In this document: piece after piece, positions 16,001 through 24,372 of the stretch
Layout of the letters: each line of letters opens with the position of its first letter
How positions within the stretch are numbered: position 1 is the first letter of the stretch
From: Pseudomonas sputi
Lineage (GTDB): Bacteria; Pseudomonadota; Gammaproteobacteria; Pseudomonadales; Pseudomonadaceae
DNA: 64,000 nt
Direction of reading: 5' to 3'
NCBI RefSeq assembly: GCF_021603585.1
Contig: NZ_BQHI01000008.1
Span: 165,973 to 229,972 of the forward strand
Notes under the pieces: generated by a model
Databases searched by the model: none
Told to the model about the DNA's origin: nothing
What the model saw: only the letters and a program-made list of their open reading frames with translations
Program-made: the position numbers and the translations under genes

Positions 16001-17341
16001 ATGACTTTCGCCACCCTTGGCCTGATCGAACCCTTGCTGCGCTCCCTCGAGAAGCTCGGCTACCAGACCCCGACGCCGGTGCAGGCGCAAGCCATTCCGG
16101 CCGTGCTGGCCGGTCGCGACCTGATGGCCGCGGCCCAGACCGGCACCGGCAAGACCGCCGGTTTTGCCTTGCCGCTGTTGCAACTGCTGGCGATGGAAGG
16201 GCCGAAAGTCACCGCCAACTCGGTGCGCGCGCTGATTCTGGTGCCGACCCGCGAGCTGGCCGAGCAAGTCCACGAAGCCGTGCGCCAGTACGCTGAAAAC
16301 CTGCCATTGCGTACTTACGCGGTGTACGGCGGCGTCAGCATCAACCCGCAGATGATGAAGCTGCGCGGCGGCGTCGATCTGTTGGTGGCGACCCCGGGCC
16401 GTTTGCTCGACCTGTTCCGCCAGAACGCGCTGAAGTTCAACCAGTTGCAAACCCTGGTGCTGGACGAAGCCGACCGCATGCTTGACCTGGGCTTTTCCGA
16501 AGAGCTGGCGAGCATCTATCGGGCGCTGCCGAAGAAACGCCAGACACTGCTGTTCTCCGCGACCTTCTCCGATGACATCCGCCTGCTGGCCGGGCAGATG
16601 CTCAACGATCCGCAGAGCATCGAAGTCAGCCCGCGCAACGTGGCCGCCAACACCGTCAAGCAGTGGGTGGTGACGGTGGACAAGAAGCGCAAGCCGGAAC
16701 TGTTCGTGCACCTGATGCGCAAGAACAAGTGGAAGCAGGTGCTGGTGTTCGCCAAGACCCGTAATGGTGTGGACGCGCTGGTCGAGAAGCTCCAGGGCCT
16801 GGGCGTGAACGCGGACGGCATCCACGGCGACAAGCCGCAGGCGACCCGGCAGCGGGCGCTGGACCGTTTCAAGCTTAGCGAAGTGCAGATTCTGGTGGCC
16901 ACCGACGTCGCGGCCCGAGGTCTGGATATCGAAGACCTGCCGCTGGTGGTCAACTTTGATCTGCCGATCGTTGCCGAGGATTACATTCACCGTATCGGCC
17001 GCACTGGCCGTGCGGGTTCGACCGGTGAGGCGATTTCGCTGGTGTGCGCCGATGAAGTGAACATGTTGTCGGCGATTGAAATGCTGACTCGCAGCACATT
17101 GAAGCGTGAGATTGAGCCGGATTTCGTGCCGGAGCACCGCGTGCCGGACACCGATGCCAGCGGCCAGGTGATCAAGAAGCCGAAGAAACCGAAGAAGCCG
17201 AAAGCTTCCGGTGGCGGCGGTGGCAAGCGCAATCTGGGCAAGTGGGTGGACAGCGGCGAGACCCAGGCGCCGGAGCCTTCGATCAAGCCTGTACGCAAGG
17301 TGCCAGTGTTCAATACCGGGCCGCGTAAGCGTAAGCCTTAA
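16001..17341 (+). CDS. rhlE: DEAD-box RNA helicase, RhlE type
   Basis: A 446-residue DEAD-box helicase. Motifs in order are: the Q motif (YQTPTPVQAQAIP), I (AAQTGTGKTAGF), Ia (PTRELAEQ), Ib (ATPGRLLD), II (LDEADRML), III (LFSATFSDD), IV (LVFAKTRNGVD), V (ATDVAARGLDIEDL) and VI (HRIGRTGRAG). The C-terminal tail is basic and rich in PKKPKK and glycine, as in RhlE proteins that act on ribosome assembly intermediates and mRNA turnover. The length resembles the shorter of the two RhlE paralogues of Pseudomonas. The start at ATG 16001 places the Q motif at the correct distance. Confidence 0.92.
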   Translation: MTFATLGLIEPLLRSLEKLGYQTPTPVQAQAIPAVLAGRDLMAAAQTGTGKTAGFALPLLQLLAMEGPKVTANSVRALILVPTRELAEQVHEAVRQYAENLPLRTYAVYGGVSINPQMMKLRGGVDLLVATPGRLLDLFRQNALKFNQLQTLVLDEADRMLDLGFSEELASIYRALPKKRQTLLFSATFSDDIRLLAGQMLNDPQSIEVSPRNVAANTVKQWVVTVDKKRKPELFVHLMRKNKWKQVLVFAKTRNGVDALVEKLQGLGVNADGIHGDKPQATRQRALDRFKLSEVQILVATDVAARGLDIEDLPLVVNFDLPIVAEDYIHRIGRTGRAGSTGEAISLVCADEVNMLSAIEMLTRSTLKREIEPDFVPEHRVPDTDASGQVIKKPKKPKKPKASGGGGGKRNLGKWVDSGETQAPEPSIKPVRKVPVFNTGPRKRKP

Positions 17342-17353
17342 GCGTCAGACAGG

Positions 17354-17381
17354 GTCGTTCCCGCGCAAGGCGGGAACGATC
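17354..17381. terminator. Imperfect palindrome between convergent genes
   Basis: GTCGTTCCCGC and GCGGGAACGATC form a stem around a short AAG-containing loop, between the rhlE stop and the stop of the convergent flavoprotein gene. It shares the CGTTCCC core with the dispersed repeat and probably ends transcripts from both sides. Confidence 0.6.
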
Positions 17382-18621
17382 AGTTACGCTGTTTCAACCA
17401 ATCCAGCATTCCAGCTCCGGCCGCCCGGCCACTGGCAAAACACGCCGTCAGCAGATACCCGCCAGTCGGCGCTTCCCAATCCAGCATTTCCCCCGCACAG
17501 AACACCCCCGGCAATGCCTTGAGCATCAAGCGCTCATCCATCGCCTCGAACGTCACGCCACCGGCACTGCTGATCGCTTCATCCAGCGGTCGGGTTTTCA
17601 CCAGCGTCAGCGGCAAGGCCTTGATCGCCCGGGCCAGCAGCGCCGGATCGGCGAAGGTTGCGGCATCAGTGAGCTCTCGCAGCAACGCCGCTTTCACCCC
17701 GTCAATCCCGACCTGACTGTGCAGATGCTTGGCCATCGAGCGCGACCCCCGCGGTTTGCTCAATGCTGACTGCAATTTATCCACAGGTCGGCCGGGCAGC
17801 AGGTCGATGTGAATCGTCGCTGCACCGTGGACATTGATCGCCTCACGGATCGGTGCCGACAACGCGTAGATCAAGCTGCCCTCGATACCGGTCGCGGTGA
17901 TCACGCATTCACCCAAGCGCGGAATGTCGTCATTCAAACCGATGGCGACATTTTTCAACGGCGCGCCGGCGAACTTGCTGACCATCACTTCGCTCCAGGC
18001 CTGCACCTCGAAGCCGCAATTACTCGGCTGCAACGGCGCCAGTCCTACCCCGCGTTGCTCCAGTGGCAGCATCCACGCGCCGTCGGAACCGAGTCGCGAC
18101 CAGCTGCCGCCGCCGAGGGCGAGCAGGGTGGCGTCGGGGTTGAGGGTTTTCTCGCCTTCCGGGCTGTCGATGCGCAACGCGCCGCTTTCATCCCAGCCGA
18201 GCCAGCGGTGGCGGGTGTGGATAACCACGCCGCTGTCGCGCAGGCGCTTGAGCCAGGCGCGCAGCAGCGGTGCGGCTTTCATGTCGGTGGGGAACACCCG
18301 GCCGGAGCTGCCGACGAAGGTTTCGATGCCGAGTTCGTGAATCCAGCGGCACAGGGCCTCGGCGTCGAACGCGCGCAGCAGCGGGGCGATGTTCGGGGCG
18401 CGTTCGGCGTAGCGCGAGAGGAAGGCCGGGTAGGCTTCGGAATGGGTGATGTTCATGCCGCCGACCCCGGCCAGCAGGAACTTGCGGCCCACCGAGGGCA
18501 TGCCGTCGTACAGGTCGACGCGGACTCCGCCCTGGCTCAGCGCTTCGGCGGCCATCAGGCCGGCGGGGCCACCGCCGATGATGGCGACGTGAGCGGGAAG
18601 GGCGGCGGAAGTCTGGGTCAT
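17380..18621 (-). CDS. NAD(P)/FAD-dependent oxidoreductase, HI0933-like
   Basis: A 413-residue flavoprotein. The FAD-binding Rossmann motif is at the N-terminus (VAIIGGGPAGLMAAEALS), followed by VGRKFLLAGVGGMNITHSE, typical of the HI0933/BaiN-like (TIGR03862) group. The C-terminal part has AGGVTFEAMDERLMLKALPG and CAGEMLDWEAPTGGYLLTAC, the second dinucleotide-contact region. The physiological reaction of the group is not established. The ATG at 18621 (MTQTSAALPAH) leaves the usual short leader before the Rossmann fold. Confidence 0.88.
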   Translation of the reverse strand: MTQTSAALPAHVAIIGGGPAGLMAAEALSQGGVRVDLYDGMPSVGRKFLLAGVGGMNITHSEAYPAFLSRYAERAPNIAPLLRAFDAEALCRWIHELGIETFVGSSGRVFPTDMKAAPLLRAWLKRLRDSGVVIHTRHRWLGWDESGALRIDSPEGEKTLNPDATLLALGGGSWSRLGSDGAWMLPLEQRGVGLAPLQPSNCGFEVQAWSEVMVSKFAGAPLKNVAIGLNDDIPRLGECVITATGIEGSLIYALSAPIREAINVHGAATIHIDLLPGRPVDKLQSALSKPRGSRSMAKHLHSQVGIDGVKAALLRELTDAATFADPALLARAIKALPLTLVKTRPLDEAISSAGGVTFEAMDERLMLKALPGVFCAGEMLDWEAPTGGYLLTACFASGRAAGAGMLDWLKQRN

Positions 18622-18796
18622 GGCAGCGGCAATAGCGTGGCGGAATAAGCCGCGCATTCTAGCAGCAGCGGCCATCGTCAGGCCTGATCAAAAAACAACC
18701 AGCGCGCTGCAGGCCATGTTCAGTGTGGGCTGCAGTCCCTTTCGCTCAGGTTATCCACAGGCCGTTCCACAGCCATTGTGGGTAACGCAGCACAAC

Positions 18797-19717
18797 TCAA
18801 TGACAACCGGATGACTGCCAGACGCGCTGCGCACTGTGGTGCAGGATGCCGTGGCGGCGGGCGAGGGCCTGGCGATCCTTGCTGTAACCGCCGCCGATCA
18901 CGCCGACTATCGGGATGTCGCGGCCCAGGCAGTGGCGCATCACGCTTTCGTCGCGGGCGGCAACGCCTTCGTCGGTCAGTTGCAGATAACCAAGGGCGTC
19001 GTCCTTGTGTACGTCGACACCGGCGTCGTACAGCACCAGATCCGGCTGATACAGCGGCAGCAGATAGTTGAGCGCGTCGTCGACGACCTTCAGATAATCG
19101 GTGTCGCCCATGCCGTTGGGCAGCGGAATGTCCCAGTCGCTTTCAGCCTTGCGCGCAGGAAAGTTCTTTTCGCAGTGCAGGGAAACGGTGATCGCTTCCG
19201 GGGTGTTGTGCAGAATCCGCGCAGTGCCGTCGCCCTGGTGCACGTCGCAATCGAAGATCAGCACCCGGTTCACCCGTCCGCTTTGCAGCAGGTAGTGGCT
19301 GATGATCGCCAGGTCATTGAAGATGCAGAACCCGGCGGGGTAATCGTAGTGGGCGTGATGAGTGCCGCCGGCCAGGTGACAGGCCAGGCCATGTTCCAGC
19401 GCTTTTTCCGCCGCCAGAATCGAACCGCCGACCGCCCGCACCGTGCGTCGCGCCAGGGCTTCGTTCCACGGCAGGCCGAGGCGCCGCTGGTCTTCGCGGG
19501 ACAACTCACCGCTCATGTAGCGTTCGATATAACTGCGGTCATGGGCCAGGGCGAGGATGTCGGCAGGGCACAGCTCAGGGCGCAGCAGGTCTTCGTCGCG
19601 GGTCAGGCCGCTGTCCACCAGGTGATCGCGCAGCAGGCGGAACTTGTCCATGGGGAAGCGGTGATCCGCCGGAAATTCCGGGCTGTAGTCTTCGTGGTAG
19701 ATCAGCGGCAACGGCAT
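18797..19717 (-). CDS. Histone deacetylase-like (class IV type) amidohydrolase
   Basis: A 306-residue member of the arginase/HDAC fold. The zinc and catalytic residues are visible: LAGGTHHAHYDYPAGFCIFN (tandem His), FDCDVHQGDGTA (Asp-X-His), YDAGVDVHKDDALG (Asp) and GVIGGGYSKD (catalytic Tyr). Bacterial relatives deacetylate acetylated lysines, polyamines or acetoin-like compounds; the substrate here is not evident. The gene is divergent from a GNAT acetyltransferase with about 80 bases between the starts, an acetylation/deacetylation pairing that may be meaningful or may only reflect conserved neighbourhood. Confidence 0.87.
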   Translation of the reverse strand: MPLPLIYHEDYSPEFPADHRFPMDKFRLLRDHLVDSGLTRDEDLLRPELCPADILALAHDRSYIERYMSGELSREDQRRLGLPWNEALARRTVRAVGGSILAAEKALEHGLACHLAGGTHHAHYDYPAGFCIFNDLAIISHYLLQSGRVNRVLIFDCDVHQGDGTARILHNTPEAITVSLHCEKNFPARKAESDWDIPLPNGMGDTDYLKVVDDALNYLLPLYQPDLVLYDAGVDVHKDDALGYLQLTDEGVAARDESVMRHCLGRDIPIVGVIGGGYSKDRQALARRHGILHHSAQRVWQSSGCH

Positions 19718-19799
19718 GGTGGACTATTCATAAGGGCTGCAGGAAAGAGTGCAAAGCCTAACAGCGATGTAGACTGACGGCATCAAGCGGAGGGGCGGG

Positions 19800-20369
19800 A
19801 TGGAACCGATACTGGAGCTGCAAAGCGCAAGGCTGCTGATGCGCCAATGGCAGGACGAGGATTTGCCGGCGTTCGCGGCGATGTGCGCCGATCCGCAGGT
19901 GATGCGCTACTTTCCCGCGTCCTTGAGCCGGCTGGAAAGCGCCGCGCTGATCGGCCGGGTGCGCGGGCATTTTGCCGAGCACGGTTATGGCCTGTGGGCG
20001 CTGGAGCGCAAGGACACTGGCGAGTTCATCGGTTTTACCGGGCTCGGCGTGGTCGGTTTCGATGCGCCGTTCACCCCGGCGGTGGAAATCGGCTGGCGGC
20101 TGGCCAAGGAACACTGGGGCCTCGGTTATGCCAGCGAAGCGGCGTGGACCGCGCTGCGCTGCGGTTTTGACCGTTTGGCCCTGAAGGAGATCGTGTCCTT
20201 CACCGCGCAGAGCAATCTGCCGTCGGAAAAAGTCATGCAGGCGATCGGCATGCATCACGATCCGTCCGACGATTTCGATCACCCGAAACTGGCGGTCGAC
20301 CATCCGTTGCGTCGACATGTGTTGTACCGCATCACCCGGGAGCAATGGCTGCAGACCTTGCATGGCTAA
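19800..20369 (+). CDS. GNAT family N-acetyltransferase (RimJ/RimL-like)
   Basis: A 189-residue acetyltransferase. It begins with an RLLMRQWQDEDLPAFAAM strand-helix unit, followed by EFIGFTGLGVVGFDAPFTPA and the acetyl-CoA region EIGWRLAKEHWGLGYASEAA, matching the Acetyltransf_3 (RimJ/RimL-like) branch, whose members modify small amines or protein N-termini. A strong GGAGG precedes the ATG at 19800. From memory, a gene of this type lies near tesB in P. aeruginosa as well. Confidence 0.88.
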   Translation: MEPILELQSARLLMRQWQDEDLPAFAAMCADPQVMRYFPASLSRLESAALIGRVRGHFAEHGYGLWALERKDTGEFIGFTGLGVVGFDAPFTPAVEIGWRLAKEHWGLGYASEAAWTALRCGFDRLALKEIVSFTAQSNLPSEKVMQAIGMHHDPSDDFDHPKLAVDHPLRRHVLYRITREQWLQTLHG

Positions 20370-20475
20370 GCCGACACGGACGTTTACAATGGCGCGATCA
20401 GTGGCTCGCGCCAGAATCTGAATTGGCCGCCGCAGCCAAGACTGCGCGGCATAGCGTTGTGTGAGGAGAGTCTGA

Positions 20476-21345
20476 ATGAGCCAAGTGTTGGAAGATCTGG
20501 TGGATCTGCTGACCCTCGAACCGATCGAGGAAAACCTGTTCCGTGGTCGCAGTCAGGATCTGGGCTTTCGCCAGTTGTTCGGCGGCCAGGTGCTCGGCCA
20601 GTCGCTGTCGGCGGCCAGTCAGACCGTTGAAGAGGCGCGCCATGTGCATTCGATGCACGGTTATTTTCTGCGTCCGGGCGATGCCAAGTTGCCGGTGGTC
20701 TACTCGGTTGATCGCGTGCGGGATGGCGGCAGTTTCAGCACCCGCCGCGTGACGGCGATCCAGAAGGGCCACCCGATTTTCACCTGCAGCGCTTCGTTCC
20801 AGTACGACGAAGCAGGCTTCGAGCACCAGAGCCAGATGCCCCAGGTGGTCGGCCCGGAAAACCTGCCGTCGGAGCTGGAACTGACCCAGCAACGCGCGCA
20901 CCTGATCCCGGAGCACATGCGCGAAAAGCTGCTGTGCCCGAAGCCGATCGAAGTGCGCCCGGTCACTGAAAAAGACCCGTACAACCCGCAACCGGCGGAC
21001 CCGATCAAGTACGTGTGGTTCCGCGCCGACGGCGCGTTGGCCGACATCCCGGCGCTGCACAAATACCTGCTGGCCTACGCTTCGGACTTCGGCCTGCTGA
21101 CCACCTCGATGCTGCCGCATGGCAAATCGGTCTGGCAGAAAGACATGCAGGTCGCGAGCCTCGACCACGCGCTGTGGTTCCATAACGATCTGCGTGCCGA
21201 TGACTGGTTGCTCTACGCCATGGACAGTCCGTGGGCCGGCAATTCCCGCGGCTTCTCCCGTGGCAGCGTGTTCAACCGCGCCGGGCAACTGGTGGCGTCG
21301 GTGACTCAGGAAGGCCTGATCCGCCATCGCAAGGACTGGGCATGA
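20476..21345 (+). CDS. tesB: Acyl-CoA thioesterase II
   Basis: A 289-residue TesB with a double hotdog fold. The first hotdog holds RQLFGGQVLGQSLSAASQTV and VHSMHGYFLRPGDAKLPVVY; the second has ASLDHALWFHNDLRADDWLL (catalytic Asp), the SRGSVF serine/threonine region and LVASVTQEGLIR (catalytic Gln). Length matches E. coli TesB. It hydrolyses medium- and long-chain acyl-CoA in the cytoplasm. AGGAGAG precedes the ATG. The last codons overlap the HAD gene start (ATGA), so the two are translationally coupled. Confidence 0.95.
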   Translation: MSQVLEDLVDLLTLEPIEENLFRGRSQDLGFRQLFGGQVLGQSLSAASQTVEEARHVHSMHGYFLRPGDAKLPVVYSVDRVRDGGSFSTRRVTAIQKGHPIFTCSASFQYDEAGFEHQSQMPQVVGPENLPSELELTQQRAHLIPEHMREKLLCPKPIEVRPVTEKDPYNPQPADPIKYVWFRADGALADIPALHKYLLAYASDFGLLTTSMLPHGKSVWQKDMQVASLDHALWFHNDLRADDWLLYAMDSPWAGNSRGFSRGSVFNRAGQLVASVTQEGLIRHRKDWA

Positions 21346-21935
21346 GTCTGGCGGACGTGCGGCACTGGGTGTTCGACATGGACGGCACCCTGACCGTCGC
21401 CGTGCACGACTTCGCCGCGATCCGCGTGGCGCTGGCGATCCCGCCGGAAGACGACATCCTCACCCACCTTGCGGGATTGCCCGCCGATGAAGCGGCGGTG
21501 AAACATGCGTGGCTGCTGGAGCATGAGCGGGATCTGGCGCTCGGCTCGACCCCGGCAGTCGGCGCCGTGGAGCTGGTGCGCGACCTGCACGCGCGGGGTT
21601 ATCGCCTTGGCATCCTGACCCGCAATGCGCGGGAGCTGGCCCATGTCACACTGGAAGCCATCGGCCTTGCTGACTGCTTTGCGGTGGAGGATGTGCTGGG
21701 CCGCGATGAAGCACCGCCGAAGCCGCATCCGGGTGGTTTGCTGAAACTGGCCGAGGCCTGGCAAGTGCCGGCGAGCGAGATGGTGATGGTCGGTGATTAC
21801 CGGTTTGATCTAGATTGCGGCCGGGCGGCGGGCACCCACACGGTGTTGGTGAACCTGCCAGATAATCCGTGGCCTGGGCTGACCGACTGGCATGCGAAGG
21901 ATTGTGTGGAGTTGCGGCGAATGCTGTTCGCCTGA
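21342..21935 (+). CDS. HAD superfamily hydrolase
   Basis: A 197-residue HAD phosphatase. Motif I is at the N-terminus (WVFDMDGTLT), motif II is in LGILTRN, and motifs III/IV are in PPKPHPGGLL and VMVGDYRFDLDCGRAAG. The helical cap between motifs I and II places it near phosphoglycolate phosphatase-like enzymes, but the substrate is unknown. The start overlaps the tesB stop in an ATGA, which suggests coupled translation. A strong terminator follows. Confidence 0.9.
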   Translation: MSLADVRHWVFDMDGTLTVAVHDFAAIRVALAIPPEDDILTHLAGLPADEAAVKHAWLLEHERDLALGSTPAVGAVELVRDLHARGYRLGILTRNARELAHVTLEAIGLADCFAVEDVLGRDEAPPKPHPGGLLKLAEAWQVPASEMVMVGDYRFDLDCGRAAGTHTVLVNLPDNPWPGLTDWHAKDCVELRRMLFA

Positions 21936-21967
21936 AAAAAACGGGGGCTTGGGCCCCCGTTTTTTAT
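21935..21967. terminator. Bidirectional intrinsic terminator
   Basis: ACGGGGGC and GCCCCCGT (21941-21960) form a tight stem with an A-tract on the left and a T-tract on the right, so it can end both the HAD transcript and the convergent hydrolase transcript. Confidence 0.85.
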
Positions 21968-22917
21968 TGCTCGAATATCGCTTTCTGGCCTTCCGGCGAG
22001 GTCAGCATGCCGTCGCCGTCATGCCCGACGCCGGGCACTTCGATCAGGCGCTGATTCACCCCTTCAGGGTGGCGGCGCAGCAAGTAACCGAAAAACAGCT
22101 TGCCGCGCTCCAGTCGATAAGCTCCCTGGGCTTTGGCGGCGCAACTCTTGTCCAGTGCCGGGTGCTGCGGGTCGGTGTCCTGCTGGCCCAACAGATAGAT
22201 CACCTCGCGTTTGACGTAACGGCCTTCAAGCTGCGCGGGCGTTTGCCCACCCGAGTAGATCGGCGGATCCATCAGACCGTACTTCCAGCGGTTGAAACCG
22301 GGGCACTTCGCATGATCGAACGCCACCGGGCGTTGCTCATTGAAATAGGCGTACGACGATGGGTTGGCCACCACGTAACGCAAGCGAATGCCTTCGCTCT
22401 TCAGCGCCGGCTGATCCTGGGCCAGCAACGCATAACGCTGCACCACCTGGGCGCCGCCGGAGTGGCCGAAGATCACGATCTGCCTTACGTCCGGAAACTG
22501 TTTGCGATCGCTCAACCGCCCGACGATTTCGTCCAGTGCGGCGTAGGAACTCAGCGGGTTCGGCCCTGTGGATAACCCGCCGCCCATCCAGTCGTTGCCT
22601 TGCCAGCGCAGCACGCTGGCGGGTAACGAGTAGAGCGCCACATCGCTTTCGTTGAGAAACTGCGGCGCGATCACCAGGGTGTTGGCGGTTTGCCCGGCCA
22701 GTTCCGCCGCGACTTCACCGCTTTTGCGATAGGTCTCGGCGTTGCGCAGACGGCCATGAATGACGATCAGCACGCGCTCGATTTTCGCCGGCGCCGGGCC
22801 GATGCCCACCGCCATTTCGCCGGCCTGTAATTGCAGACGCCCGGGACTGATTGCGTCGACGCCAGCCGCTTGGGCGGTACCGCCGATGAACAGTAAAGCC
22901 AACAGCCATTTATGCAT
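21964..22917 (-). CDS. Secreted alpha/beta hydrolase-like protein
   Basis: A 317-residue protein with a signal peptide (MHKWLLALLFIGGTAQA) and an alpha/beta hydrolase fold. The first strand and oxyanion region is RVLIVIHGRLRNAETY, the nucleophile elbow is IFGHSGGAQVVQ, and a late histidine is in VPGVGHDGDGM. Possible esterase or peptidase activity in the periplasm; the substrate is unknown. Its ATG directly adjoins the stop codon of the metallopeptidase gene upstream, so the two form an operon. Confidence 0.82.
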   Translation of the reverse strand: MHKWLLALLFIGGTAQAAGVDAISPGRLQLQAGEMAVGIGPAPAKIERVLIVIHGRLRNAETYRKSGEVAAELAGQTANTLVIAPQFLNESDVALYSLPASVLRWQGNDWMGGGLSTGPNPLSSYAALDEIVGRLSDRKQFPDVRQIVIFGHSGGAQVVQRYALLAQDQPALKSEGIRLRYVVANPSSYAYFNEQRPVAFDHAKCPGFNRWKYGLMDPPIYSGGQTPAQLEGRYVKREVIYLLGQQDTDPQHPALDKSCAAKAQGAYRLERGKLFFGYLLRRHPEGVNQRLIEVPGVGHDGDGMLTSPEGQKAIFEQ

Positions 22918-23802
22918 TTACAGGTTTTTCGCCGCAAAGGTATCGCACTGGCCGACCTGGCCCTGGGCGAATCCGGTTTTGAACCAGCGCACCCTTTGCG
23001 CCGACGTACCGTGAGTAAACGAGTCCGGCACCACGCGGCCCTGACCCTGTTGTTGCAAGCGATCATCACCGATGGCGTTCGCCGCGTTCAAGGCTTCTTC
23101 GATGTCGCCCGGTTCCAGCCAGTTCAGGCGCTTCTGGGCGTTGTAGGCCCAGACGCCGGCCAGGCAGTCGGCTTGCAGTTCCTGACGCACCAGCAGACCG
23201 CCGTCGCCTTCCATCTGCCGGCCTTGCTGACGGGCTGTCTGAATTTTCGCCGAGACGCCGAGAAGCGTCTGCACATGGTGTCCGACTTCGTGAGCGATCA
23301 CGTAGGCTTGGGCGAAGTCGCCGGCGGCCTTGAAACGCTGAGCCATTTCCTGGAAGAACGCCATGTCCAGATAGACTTTCTGGTCTGCCGGGCAATAGAA
23401 CGGGCCGGAAGCCGAGGTCGCCAGACCGCAGGCGGAATTGACCCGATTGCTGAACAGCACCAGGGTCGGGTCCTTATATTGGCGGCCCGCCTGTTGAAAG
23501 ATCGCGCCCCAGGTGTCTTCGGTGTCGCCGAGGATCGAGCGCACGAATTCGGCCTGTTCATCGTTGGCCGGCGGCGCCTGACGGGTTTGCGAAGTGGGGG
23601 CCGACGGTTCGGTCATCTGCCCGGTGAGCTGGCCGAGGATCTGCAGCGGGTCCTGCCCGGTGATCCAGCCGATGCCAACGATCAGCAGGATCGCCCCCAG
23701 GCTCAGCCCCTTGCCACCGCCGAAGCGCATGCCGCCGCCACCCATATCATCGCCACGGGCATCGACGACGTTGTCACTGCGTCGGCCTTTTTTCCATAGC
23801 AT
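22918..23802 (-). CDS. ypfJ: Neutral zinc metallopeptidase, YpfJ family
   Basis: A 294-residue protein. A Gly/Arg-rich N-terminus with the family motif RSDNVVDARGDD is followed by a membrane segment (LGAILLIVGIGWITG, about residues 35-50), then the zinc site AYVIAHEVGHHVQTLLG (HExxH) and downstream ELQADCLAGVW supplying a Glu/Asp ligand. QWxx-type C-terminal conserved residues are present. The anchor suggests a periplasm-facing protease of unknown target. The ATG at 23802 follows a purine-rich stretch and fits homologue length. It is co-transcribed with the secreted hydrolase. Confidence 0.88.
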   Translation of the reverse strand: MLWKKGRRSDNVVDARGDDMGGGGMRFGGGKGLSLGAILLIVGIGWITGQDPLQILGQLTGQMTEPSAPTSQTRQAPPANDEQAEFVRSILGDTEDTWGAIFQQAGRQYKDPTLVLFSNRVNSACGLATSASGPFYCPADQKVYLDMAFFQEMAQRFKAAGDFAQAYVIAHEVGHHVQTLLGVSAKIQTARQQGRQMEGDGGLLVRQELQADCLAGVWAYNAQKRLNWLEPGDIEEALNAANAIGDDRLQQQGQGRVVPDSFTHGTSAQRVRWFKTGFAQGQVGQCDTFAAKNL

Positions 23803-23895
23803 GTGGGAATCCTCTGTTTGATCGTGGTGATGAGTGTTGCTGGTGTGTGAGTGTGGCGCCAGTCCGGTCGTCCGTCCATTCGCACACACGCACCA

Positions 23896-23927
23896 AGGCC
23901 CGGCCTCGGGGTGACGAGGTCGGGCCT
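23896..23927. terminator. GC-rich hairpin
   Basis: AGGCCCGGCCTCG and CGAGGTCGGGCCT pair with one internal mismatch around a GGGTGA-type loop. It lies between the ypfJ promoter region and the dehydrogenase relic and probably once ended the dehydrogenase transcript. The T-tract is poor. Confidence 0.5.
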
Positions 23928-23992
23928 GTTATTGACGAGCACGGGCGCCGGGAATTCAATCCGCCGACGGATTTCTTTCACCGGTTCAGGTA

Positions 23993-24195
23993 TCAGCGGT
24001 CGGAGGCATCCCACACCGGCGCGAAGTCCGGGCTCACCTGACGTTCGCGCTTGGACAACGCGGCGACCAGCGCCCGCTCGTCGTCATTCAGTTCGACGTT
24101 CAGTGATGCCAGGCGGCGGTGACGGCGGCCGACAAGCCGGCGGCGCCGGAGTCGACCACCAGAACGTCGCAGTCGATATCGGGAAGGGCAGGCAT
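23993..24195 (-). pseudogene. Relic of a FAD-dependent dehydrogenase (N-terminal stump)
   Basis: Starting at an ATG at 24195, the frame reads MPALPDIDCDVLVVDSGAAG then LSAAVTAAWHH and stops at 24100. This is the dinucleotide-binding start of a FAD-dependent 3-ketosteroid dehydrogenase/fumarate reductase-type protein, normally over 500 residues; the usual GSGAAG glycine is an aspartate-serine here. Another frame then continues to 23993 with ELNDDERALVAALSKRERQV and PDFAPVWDASDR, which may be the C-terminus of the same or another lost gene. Nearly all of the gene is gone. It is divergent from the IclR gene, the usual arrangement when the regulator controls such an enzyme. Confidence 0.55.
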
Positions 24196-24223
24196 CAGCA
24201 AAGGCTCTAGCAATCATTTATTT

Positions 24224-24240
24224 TTAGAATCGGGTTCCAG
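24224..24240. promoter_or_regulatory. Candidate IclR operator, left copy
   Basis: TTAGAATCGGGTTCCAG is, read on the other strand, a 14/17 match to the site at 25200-25216. Each copy contains a GAA...TTC near-palindrome. Partial copies (GGTTCCAG near 24308 and TAGAATCGG near 24341) lie between it and the IclR start. Confidence 0.45.
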
Positions 24241-24372
24241 AAAATAACCAGCGCGAGCAAAGCAGATCAACCGACTGAAGCGCAAAGTGGGCGGTTATCG
24301 GACGTCAGGTTCCAGATTTCGCATTCCTCGGGATGTCTTCTAGAATCGGCGAAATTTCACCGAGAGCGCACC

